Shown: in pieces, positions 10,661-20,800 of the stretch
Layout: every line of letters starts with the position of its first letter
Position numbering within the stretch: the first letter of the stretch is position 1
Assembly: GCA_029532415.1 (NCBI GenBank)
Contig: JAQOTA010000059.1
Coordinates: forward strand, 434,001-498,000
Direction: 5' to 3'
DNA: 64,000 nucleotides
From: Marasmius tenuissimus
Lineage: Eukaryota > Basidiomycota > Agaricomycetes > Agaricales > Marasmiaceae
Position numbers and translations under genes: made by a program
Notes under the pieces: model-generated
The model's input: the letters and a program-made list of their open reading frames with translations, nothing else
The model's database searches: none
Told to the model about the DNA's origin: nothing

Positions 10661-11232
10661 TCGACCTCGTCTCCTCGCAAACAGGCCTTAGGAGCACCTT
10701 GCTACCAAGGCTCTCGAACAGCGGCCTTTGAACGATTCATACTGTGACAGCCGAGAGGCTGCATACGGTATTGGATCAGCAAGCACCCGGCGTTGCTCAC
10801 TACCTACCCACCCCACCCCAACCATGCTGCTGCTTCAACCACTAAGGTCCGGAATGGCCGACATCTCGACCACCTGCCTTGCCCTCCTCCATCCCCTTCG
10901 TATTCGGAGACCTTTGAACGGCAACGGTTCATATCGAGCACGAGCACGAATGCGCGTTTTTGAGCGTGGTGGTGAGACCCTTGAGAGTGCCTTCAACACC
11001 CTCGTTCTCGACCCCATCCCACCCTCAAGGTCTTCAGTTGATGGTGCTTCAAGGTCTCATTGGTGTTGATCAGTTCTTGCTGAAGTGCGGTGCCCTCGCC
11101 GCCTCCAAAACGACCCACCGCATGAGAGCCGCAAGGTTTCTGTTGCACAGGTCACTGCTCAAGGCCGAGTCGTCGATCTTTGCCCTCTCGAAATCACAGA
11201 GCGAGCACGTTTGTCTCTGCGCCCAGGCTGTT

Positions 11233-11370
11233 CGCTCATGGATGATAAACTTTCCGTTCTGCCAGCCTCCCGAGGAACGGCGTTGTTTCTTTCGAGCCCC
11301 TAGCTTCGACAATCCAAGGAGTAGAGGTCACCCCTTTAAACACCCCGGGTACTGGATCGTCGACGCAGCT
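11233..11370 (+). repeat. Diverged direct repeat, unit 2
   Basis: This is the partner of the segment at 10526-10660. It has the shared blocks ttccgttctgcc, cgaggaacggcg, tcgagcccctag and ggatcgtc with many substitutions between them. No ORF is conserved between the two copies, so the duplication is probably non-coding. Confidence 0.45.
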
Positions 11371-12319
11371 CGCAAAACCCTTTTTCAACCACAAGCCATC
11401 CCGCCTTCATCAACCCTACCTTCGCCGGCTTCGGCATTGCTCACAACCCACTTCCTCAACCCCGTTTCCGCTGCAACCCAGTCACCGACTCAGCGGTTCG
11501 GAACGGTCAACGTCTTGACAGCCGTTCATCTTGAGTACGAATACTGGCTTCGCATGCTCTTGCTTTCCCCCAAGTTGATTGAGAGACGGTTCCCACGCCA
11601 TAGTCGCTGACTCTTGCAACATTTCCGGCGCCAGAGGCCAGGGATGGAGGTTGGTGGATTGAGAGTCCGGAAGATGCTCGTTACCGACAAGAGTAAACGG
11701 AAGGTGCGACGATGGAGAGGGGGTTGATTTGACACGACCATAGAGGGGTTGGTTAGGTCTTCAATGAGCTTTCCACCACCCCCCACAGTGACCCTCAGCA
11801 CCACGGGACCGAGACCAAAATGACCAGGCCCTGACGGGGCTGACCACGAGTTCCAGCCTGAAGGGCGATGACAGGGCGACGTCCAGAGCGCTATCAGAGT
11901 AGGTCAGTATGTTTATCGATGAGCACTCATCAACATTCTAGTGCTAACTGGCCCTGCAATGACAATTGCCTGGAAAAAATATGCCAGAACGGCGGGTAAC
12001 AGTCAGTGGATGATCCTATATAAATCAGTCAAAGTAATACTAACGGGTTATGACAAGTATTTAGACAGATCTTGACGGCCTGGAGAGATCTGGTTTGTTT
12101 CCAATCATCAACTGATAATAAGAAGCCCGTCTGATGGGATCTGACAAGGGTCTGGCAAGCCAACAGAAGACTGGCAGTATCTGCCCATCCCGCAGCCAGC
12201 CCATGGACAGCTAGGATGCCGGTGGCTAAACCGGCAAACTCGTGTGAATTTTAACACGACACGATAATAAAACAAAATTTCCGGACCCAGGTCGCCACAT
12301 GTACTTCTCTTCCCCCCAT

Positions 12320-12379
12320 GTACTCGCAGGAATAGGAAGACGATGATGCGCGCCATCGTCTTCCTACTCCCGCGAGTAC
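12320..12379. repeat. Inverted repeat, 26-bp arms, 8-base loop
   Basis: Arms 12320-12345 and 12354-12379 are reverse complements except at two positions, with the loop atgcgcgc between them. In RNA from the minus strand the two mismatches become G-U pairs, giving a fully paired 26-bp stem. It could be a terminator, a small-RNA precursor or a decayed foldback element. Confidence 0.75.
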
Positions 12380-12650
12380 TAGCAAGCCATTCTGATTAAG
12401 GTGACTGTGGCTTCAAATTGTTCCGCTACGAGAGTTGATATGTGGCTTTACAGGTCCAATCTTGTTTAGTAGGCCAATCCATCACCGTGCAGCGCAGCTC
12501 AGACACTGTTTCGACATGTGCGGATATTAGCTGCCATGTTGGCCCTCTCAAAACTCCTGTTGACTGTTGTGAGGATGTTAGCCGCCCCAGTCTTTACCCT
12601 TACATTTACGCGAGAATTCAAATGCGTCTTCTTTCGGAGGCGGTACCCTA

Positions 12651-12775
12651 ACTCTGGCAACGCGAAGTACCATTGCGCCGAGTTGTGAACGGTACGGGAT
12701 CTGGGGGATTTTACTTTCTTAAGTGCACCCTGACTTGGCAACGCGAAGTACCATCGTGCCAAGCTCGTTAACGGT
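12651..12775 (+). repeat. 43-bp direct duplication
   Basis: Units 12651-12693 and 12733-12775 share the core ggcaacgcgaagtaccat and end in aacggt. They differ by scattered substitutions. The second unit contains a short inverted pair (ttggca...tgccaa). The two units start 82 bp apart. Function unknown. Confidence 0.65.
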
Positions 12776-13370
12776 GTATGTTCGTGCATGTGTACGGACA
12801 CAGCGATGATATCTGTCTTCGTCCCTTTCTACTCGTCTCTTTTTACTCCTTTTTGCTGTGGAATCTTGGTACATCTTCTCACCCATCTCACATCAACTAC
12901 TGCTGATGCAACTTGCTTCACAGGTCATCTTCATGTTTAGCGATATTGAACCTCGGTCGGAGTGTTTTCGACCTCTCATATCCACATGAGATTAAGGGAC
13001 CGGGACGAGGTCGGTCATCCCTGTACATGGTCTACTCGTTTGTCGGTTACTGATTTTATTACAGGTTATGAATACGTAGAGAAGGGTGCTTGAGGGTTGT
13101 AGCTCGTACTCCATTCTGCGTTGTGTACCTATACTGGGTGGTCACTAGATTACTATACCGACTACTTGTACAGAGGACCAGGGGTGGTGGTCTGTTTGCA
13201 TCTGGCCAATGCAAATAGATCACCTCTCCGAATGTGTCGACTGCCTGCATTTTTGTATAAGCAAACAGAAAGTTGTCAGTCAAAGTATCAAGAGTATATG
13301 GATTGAGAGTGTATATTGCTGGTGCTGAGAGTGTGAGGCTGTTGAGTATAGATTGTCATAGAGTAGGTAT

Positions 13371-16300
13371 TTATTCATCATCAGAGTCTGCGTCAGGCCA
13401 GCCATCGTCTGAATCTGAGCTACTGGCACGGTCTTCGGGCTGTATTTGGAACAAACGCTCGAATGCACTGATCTCCTCGTCTATGTCAGCCTCCTCTTCG
13501 CTGTCTGTGTCGTCGTACTGGTCATTGTTGCCGATCATATCCCCAGCTGAGTCATAGACAGGAATTGGCTTGTCATTCTCTGTGGCTTCCTTCTCTAGTC
13601 TCCTCGTGAATCTCTCTGTAGCGGCATGACCTACACCTCCCCCACGATATCGCATGAACATGTCGCAGTCAGGGAACCTAGGTAGACAATCCTCAGCAGT
13701 GCCAACGGTAGAAAAAGGCAGGCGGCTCACATATTCACATAGTGATAGACCCAATCAACGTCCTCGGGAATGTACTCTCCTTCGTGATACTCCTCATAGA
13801 CACGAGCGAGGGAATCTTTCGGCAATAAATCACTAGTGGTTTCATAATGGAAAGCCGGAATCAAGTGGGAAGAACGAATAACATCCAAAGGGTCAATGAA
13901 ACCAAATGCGTGCGCATCATCTCCTGGCAAGAAGGATAAACAAGGCAACCGTTTGGCTCTCCAATCCCATTCGTGGCTTTTATCTAGCTCAAACCACCTG
14001 ACATAGAGGGCGTCCATCCTCTTTATGAACCGTTTCGAGGCGTCCTTGTGCAAATACATCACGTTGACATGATATATTCCTATGATGCGGGCGTAAAGGT
14101 AGGGATGAGATGAGTTTGGGTCTTTGTTGAGCATCATGATGTGAGGCCGCCTTCGGAAACTTATGGTTTCCCGTTTTCGTCGCATGTCATAGGTTGTGTA
14201 GTGGAGCTGCATTTTTCGATGTCGATAGAAGCGATCTCCTACAAAATTCACTCGGTGTAGTTCGTTGTCATTGACACTTTCGGGGGATGTTTCAAGTATT
14301 CGTGCCAGTAGGTGCCTTCTGAACTTCAATCTAAAATTCTATCAACGTGAGTTAGTAGGTTGTATTCTGAATGGGTACACATTAACAGAAGTACTCACCA
14401 GAAGGACTGGGTCATCAGGGAGATCCTGTCGAAGGTTATCGCTGAACTTCCGAGGATTCTTCTCGGATCGTGCAATGGAATGATGGGCGGAGGGATCATA
14501 GGTCGGCATATCTTCTGACTGTACTTCGTCTATGATTCTGTTTCGAGTCTGTAGGGTATGCTCCCGCAAGACTTGCTTTCCAATTTGGGCTTCGAAATTT
14601 TGCTTCTTGTTTGTAGTCGTATACAGCTTCTTGACACGTTTGTGCTCACGCTCGCCCTAATGTGAGAGTCGTTACTAACCATAAGAAATGTGAAAAAGCG
14701 CAGATGAAAACGAACGGCTTGTGTATTAGTACCATCCGCTGTTCCCCAGTAGCGAACTGCTGTGACCTGGTGTCCGAGTGCATGGGTTTTATAGTTGGTC
14801 AGACTGAAGGCTTTCTTCTGAGGATCCTTTCCACTGTTAGCATTGCGCTTGAGACGTGATCGAATCTCCTGTTCAGTTTCTCGTGTATCGATATTAGAGA
14901 CGGCACTGGCATACCGCCTCAGCAGCTTGCCCAAGTCTTTCGTGACAGTTCGAAATGTCGCTAGAGTAGAGTCGGTATGCTGACGTAGACTAGAATAGCT
15001 GATGTAGGCGGCAAACGTGAAGGTAATGTCCTGAATCAAATCATCAAGTCCATCGGGGAAAAGGCCTTCATAGCAAGGCATGGCACACTGTAAACGTAAG
15101 TTTATAAAAATTCCCGACCAAGATCTTGACTGAGTTTACTTACCTGGAGAGCGCCCTCATAGTCACGGCCTGCAAACCTGGAGAACTTTGTGTATTCTTT
15201 CTTGAACCGACGGATGGTGCCATCACCGTAAGTAGGAACAAAGCGAAAACGGCTATTCAGATATTCCACTTGGGGTTTTCGCTTGGCTGCAACGAGAACT
15301 CGAACATTGTGCTTCTGAAAATCCGATAATTGCCCAGTGTTGTCGTGAAATTGATCGGGAGCGAAGAGTGAATAGTGATTCAATCCATGAGGTTGGTAGA
15401 GCTTCGAGAATGCACTTTGGATGGGAAGGGCAGATTGCGAGTCAAGGAGATCCTTCACCTTGTCGCTGCCAACGGAAGATCCGCCTTTGAAGATGGCCTT
15501 GCGAGCTTTCGTGATAGCAAGCCTGAGTTCATCGTTATCCTCTCTGGCATGCGATATGTGATTCTTCATGTCTCAATTCTTGCCCAGATGGTGTACGTCG
15601 TCCATCTTGGCTAAGCACAGGGGACAAGGATGTGTGGAGAGGTATTTGATACACGCAAGCATCACCTTCTCAACATAGTCCGCGGAGTAGCAGAAGAAAC
15701 GGTAGAATAGGTGCCTGATGATCCCATCGGCACACTTGTGTATGTATCCGTTCACATATGCATCGTAGAACTTGGGCTCTGAAATGATAAGGTGCCATAT
15801 AGCTTGTAACAGCTCAACTTTGCAAAACCGAAGTTCAACATCGCTCGCTAGGTGGTCGAAATGAATCCGATAATGTTCCTGGATGGTGACAGGTAAGGAT
15901 GGGAAGTAGATGAGATGGTTCATGCCGCGAGAGCCAGGCTTCAGGCGCGGATACTTGGACCAGTTTACGAACGTAAAGTACGCCGGCCAAAGGGATACAT
16001 CACCAAAGTTGGCCAATAACGTAGAGTCCGAATAGAGGCCAATGCACACGATACCAATTTCGTGTTTGATGGAACCCTCTGGAAGAGATTTCGCCTTTGT
16101 ATTGATCTCAGCTTCGAGTTGGAGCATTCGATCTGAGGTATACCCCTCCCCATAGACACGTTGGATAGGACGGTTGTCGGAGGGCTGCCAAAACAGCTTG
16201 TATGGTTTGAGATGGAACTGCGCGGTGTACGGTTCCTCCATTTCAGCTCGGATGACATCATGTAGATTGCGATGGTGGACGCCCTTCACAGTAACGGTGG

Positions 16301-17116
16301 GTGCCGTACTCTCCTCCGCCTTATGTCGAGCTCTGGGTAAGGAGATATCAACTGTATCGTCAATCCAGCCCTTGAAAGCCTGGAATGGTAACTTCTTGTC
16401 GGGTCGAGCCGCAATGGATTTATCCAGCGTAGCAGCAGCGGCGTGTGCACAGAAGCCATGTAGATGCTTTACATCAAAATCTGGCTGAAGCAGAACATCT
16501 TGCACGAGGCTATCCAGGCTATTAAGTGACTTCGTGCTGTCCGAATCACAATGCCACTTCATAAGTCGATCTACCGTTGGGTTGGAAAAAGGGGTATGAT
16601 TGTTACGGGTCAACTCTGGAGCTGGTAATGGTCCTTTGTCCAGGACCTGACCAAAGGTACCCCGTGAGCTGGATACTGAATCCTGCTCAGTGTCTGCGTT
16701 CTCCCCGAGTGCTGTACTGAGTTCCGGGTCGTTCTGAGGAAGAAAATATCGATGAATTCGGAATAACCCTGCGTTATTGGGTTCTGAGCGATAAATAGGT
16801 ACAGGAAGCGGCAACTGGCATTCTGGAGAAGGTGGACAGAACGGAGAATTTGGATTAGGGGGCGAGGGAGGTAAAGATAATGGGGGTAGTGGGGTATTGC
16901 TCATAGCAGTCTGCTCGGGTATTAGAAAATCTGCATATCTCGCTGGTACGATGATCCTACGCCCTCTGTGGGACATCAGGGGTGGGGGAGAATTCGATAA
17001 TTGACGATCTAATGCATATTGAGGCTGCAAGGGAGGAATATCACCCTGGAGCTCTGGCTCAACAGGTTCATTCCTGTCTGGAGGGGTATTGATTGAGAGA
17101 CCGTGATGTACACCGC
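13371..17116 (-). pseudogene. Plavaka (KDZ) DNA transposase, C-terminal part, split and carrying a premature stop
   Basis: This is the larger part of a transposase gene whose 5' end lies at 25957-26337, beyond the inserted retrotransposon. It encodes the Plavaka hallmarks: RVYGEGYTSDRMLQLEAEIN, SDSTLLANFGDVSLWPAYF, FPSLP, the CPLCLAKMD cysteine pair (near 15615), FRFVPTYGDGTIRRF, and a C-terminal MFMRYRGGGVGH (near 13650). Introns with good splice sites occur, for example at the LQ/CAMPCYEG junction (about 15080-15143). An in-frame TGA at 15573-15575 interrupts the frame between LGKN and DMKNHISH, where family members have a charged residue; CGA to TGA would explain it. The enzyme would cut and paste its own DNA element, but this copy looks dead. 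Confidence 0.85.
17112..17116. other. Target-site duplication (accgc), left copy
   Basis: The five bases accgc precede the left LTR and recur at 25957-25961 just after the right LTR. Removing the element and one copy rejoins the Plavaka frame without a shift. Confidence 0.92.
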
Positions 17117-17640
17117 TATTGAGCCAGCATAGTTAAATGCACAGTGAGATGAAACTAAAACCTCACATATTGACTATAAGAGAATTCTTGTGTTCTTGTA
17201 GATGCTTGCTAGAGGTGATAATCGAGTAGATTGTCCTAAAGCTTTGAGACGCAAAGTCTCCAGCTTTTATACAAGAGTCCTTGTCTATCTACAAGTCATA
17301 GAACATAGGTAAGTGAGAATATAGCATATGGTACATATTGCATATCAGTAAGCATAAGTGCTCGAAGAGCAGAGTGAGTAAGTAGGCATAGTCATACTAG
17401 CTTTCTATCTAAGTAATCTAGAGAGAAAGCTCAGTCAGCTTTGAACGCTATTGGGTGCAAAGCTGAACCTTGTTATAAACCATAGAGATAAGGTGTGAGT
17501 ACTGACTAACTACAGAGTCCGTCTGAGTAAGTACAGAATCTTTCATACGAGTGCAAGTGTCATAGTAAAGAGTCTATAAATAATAGACGTGTAAACAACA
17601 CGTCAATAAAGTGTATCACATGGTAGTCACATGTTCAACA
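17117..17640 (-). repeat. 3' LTR of the second copia family
   Basis: 524 bp. On the coding strand it begins TGTTGAACATG and ends GGCTCAATA, so the 3' terminus is TA rather than the usual CA. A TATAAAA box lies at 17265-17271 on the minus strand, beside a small hairpin (gagac...gtctc). The partner LTR is 25433-25956. Confidence 0.93.
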
Positions 17641-17651
17641 CTCCCCCTCAC
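17641..17651 (-). other. Polypurine tract of the second copia family
   Basis: On the coding strand the bases directly before the 3' LTR read GTGAGGGGGAG. This purine run is the expected plus-strand primer. The analogous tract in copy B is GCGAGGGGGTG at 28880-28890. Confidence 0.75.
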
Positions 17652-17690
17652 TAAACTCTTATAAAGATTTGAGTTAGTGATACTACCAAA

Positions 17691-17776
17691 GATCATTTAG
17701 TCTAATGGTAATATTGGGTAACACCATTTTGGTGCATTGTGAGCGTGAGGTCCAGAGTTCAATTCCCAGGAGTGCC
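17691..17776 (+). other. tRNA-like (SINE-like) relic inside the element's 3' untranslated region
   Basis: An A-box-like tagtctaatgg (17697-17707) and a B-box-like gagttcaattcc (17755-17766) lie about 50 bp apart, as in tRNA genes. The D-arm wording resembles Asp/Glu tRNAs. The acceptor stem does not pair and the T-stem has two mismatches, so it is not a functional tRNA gene. It lies antisense to Gag-Pol, between its stop codon and the 3' LTR. Confidence 0.45.
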
Positions 17777-17883
17777 AAAAGGTAAAAATAAAATTTAACT
17801 ACGTCACAGTAGTGGGTGCGGGTCAAAAGGTTCAGTCACGTGATGAGTTAACTGTTCAACCCGCAAAAATGTCCTTTGAGCGT

Positions 17884-20800
17884 CTACTGAAAATGAAGGC
17901 CTAAAGCTTGTCTAAACTTCTCGAATTTTACTTTGGCTAAATTCTTTGTTAAAAGATCTGCAGGTTGGTCTGCAGTGGGTGCATAGTAGATGAGAATGTC
18001 CTTCTCAGCAACTGCATTCCGAATAAAATGAAATCTAATATCAATGTGTTTCGTGCGCTTCTCAGAGACTTCGTTACTACTGAGAAAGATAGCACCTTGA
18101 TTGTCGCTAACACAAGGTATTGATTGCATTGGATAGCCAGTTTCTTCGAGTAGAGATTTCATCCACTTAATCTGACGTGTACAATCAGAGAGAGCCATGT
18201 ATTCAGCTTCTGTGGATGATAGTGCAACGGTCTTTTGTTTCTGGGATACCCAGCAAACAGGTGCACTCGCAAGCTTTATAAGATAACCAGTCTGTGATTT
18301 ACGGTCATCAATATCAGTTGCCCAATCTGAATCAGCGAAGGCCACGAGTCCTCCATCTGATTTACCATTGTAGACGAGATCGTATAAACGAGTGCCTACT
18401 AGGTATCGTACTATATGCAATGCCTTGTTCAGGTGCTCGCGACTTGGATTCACACTGAACTGAGACATCTTGATTACAGCAAAAGATATGTCTGGACGTG
18501 TTCCCAACGCCAGATAGAGTAATGAGCCAATCACAGATTGATATCTTTGGCGAATAATGGGATCAACCGGTTCAGTATTCTTTACCGGGCTGTAACCACT
18601 AGGTAAAGGTGTGGCTGCGGACTTGGCATTTATCATTCCGAATCTGCGAATAATTTTATCGAGGTAGTCCCGCTGGTCTAAGACGATTGTGCGGTTCTTT
18701 CGATCGCGAGAAATTCGCATCCTCAGGAATTCGGTAGGCCCGCCTAAGTCTCTGCATTCCCATATCTTTTTGAACTCTTCCTTTAGGTGTATCATTAAGG
18801 CTTTATCGTTGCCCATGAATAAAGCATCGTCAACATAAACAACGGCAATAACAAGTTTGCCTTGTTTCCTGAAGACATATACGCCAGCATCGGACAAGCA
18901 TCTCTTGAATCCTAGACGTTTCATAGATTCAGTACACTGATGCCACCAAGCTCTTGAAGCTTGTTTCAGTCCGTATAATGCTTTGCGCAACCTCCAAACC
19001 TTGCTGGAGTCCGTAACGAATCCTTCAGGTTGTTCCATATATATCTCCTCTTCTAAGGCACCGTATAAGAATGCGGTTTTAACGTCTAGCGCTGTGATTT
19101 CCCAATCTTCAAGCGCTGCTAATGCCAATAGAAGTCGTACAGTTTCAAACCGTACTACAGGAGAGAACAATTCGTTAAAGTCTATCCCTTCCTTCTGCGA
19201 AAATCCTTTCGCTACAAGTCTGGCTTTAAATCTGCCATCTGACTTGACATCGAATACCCAACGAGATCGAATTGGTTTACGGCTTTTGGGTCTAGGAACT
19301 TCCTCAAAGACATCTCTTTCCTTGAGTGATTGAAGTTCAAGTCTGCATGCTTTCTGCCATTTAGGGATCTCCTCTTTGGGACGTTTGAGGATGTCCTTAT
19401 AAGACCATTCCCTAACTGTATCATAAGCGCTTGACTGCATCCCATGCAGGGCATGCGCTTGAGAAAGCAAATAATCCATGTAATTAACTCCCCCTTCCTG
19501 AGCAAGAATAGAGACGTGTCCTTCTTCCCCTGTGTCCATATCCTCACCCTCATTTTCGTTGGGTGGAGGATCCATCTCCTCATCATGAGGAGCTGGAGGA
19601 TTCTCGCTTTCTGGCACAGGAACCTGATTATTTGGTATTGTTTCAGGCTCATTCGTCGGATTAATCTGACTTTGCCAGTGAGCGTCGGACTCAATATCTC
19701 TTTCTACTTGTACAGGATGTCGGTTTCCGTAGACATTATTAGTTCTAAGTCTTTCTGGAAGGAGTCTAGTATGTGGAGGGTTCCTTCGTGGTGGAGGTGG
19801 AGGATATAAATTCTCCCACTCTCTTTGATGATCGTGGCGGAAACTGAATGGATTGTTATCAGTTTGTGTGTTTCCTTGAGTTGTATTGCGATTCAAATTA
19901 GAAGGACCAGCAGTACTTGGATCAGGGCCGTACTGATTAGGTACATTACTGGGACCTTTCGGTGATCCAGGACCATCAGCAGGTGGCGGATGATTGTGCA
20001 AATCATCCATCGGACCGTGATCCGTATTGGGAGGAGGATCTCCCCCTGGCATATGACCGTCGTCATCAGGCGGAGGAAGATCCAGATCAAATGGTGGGTG
20101 ACTGTCGTCTTCACCATTGTGATCATGGCCGTCGAATGGGTATGAATTGAAGGGTACAGAACGGACTGGTTCGTTGGTATTGTCGAATTCTATAGATCCG
20201 GGTTTTTCTTTTTGACATTTTGGAAACCAATTTTCGTCAAAGATGGCATGTGCAGCAACATAAATTGAGTTGTTGGTTGTTCGGAAAAAACGATAAGCTT
20301 TTGATCCCTTCTCGTAACCGATAAAGATCATGGCCTCGGATTTTGGAGCCAGCTTGTTTTTCCGTTTAGGTATTTGTGCGTAGGCACCACAGCCAAACGT
20401 TCTAAAATAGGAGACGTCGGGCTTTTTGCCTTCGTACAACTCAATTGGGGTTTTAAACTTCCTTGCGCGGATCGGAGTTCTGTTATATGTATGGACAGTG
20501 GTGAGAATTGCGAACTCCCACCAGCTTTCAGGGGCACAAGCATGAAAGCGCATTGCTTCAGAGTTTTCTCGCAGAGTGCGATTAAACCTTTCAGCGCGTC
20601 CATTTTGTTGGTGAATATGCGGAGCAGAAGTGTGAAATACCACTCCGTTATCAATGTACCATTGTTTTTGGGCGTTTGATAGAAACTCCCCCCCTCGATC
20701 AAAGCGTAGCTTCTTAACCATCTTGCCTGTTTGGGTCTCGACTTCCTTTTTCCAGGCTTTAAGGTTTTGATCGGTATCATCCTTGGCATACAACGGATAT

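Larger units (their letters stand above)
9066..11620. other. Gene-poor GC-rich stretch
   Basis: Only short overlapping ORFs occur here, none with recognisable protein features or a consistent splice pattern. The stretch contains a TATA-like promoter motif near 9274 and a diverged direct repeat (about 10526-10660 and 11233-11370). It looks like old, decayed repetitive DNA. Confidence 0.45.
11621..13370. other. Intergenic region with a hairpin and a duplicated motif
   Basis: No supported gene is present. The stretch holds a long near-perfect inverted repeat at 12320-12379 and a 43-bp direct duplication at 12651-12693 and 12733-12775. It is also where the 3' end of the Plavaka transposon should lie, but I could not find terminal inverted repeats matching the far side (about 26.4-26.8 kb). 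Confidence 0.45.

Noticed and set aside
17691..17776. Functional tRNA gene
   Set aside because: A- and B-box words exist, but the acceptor stem does not pair and the T-stem has mismatches; kept only as a relic.
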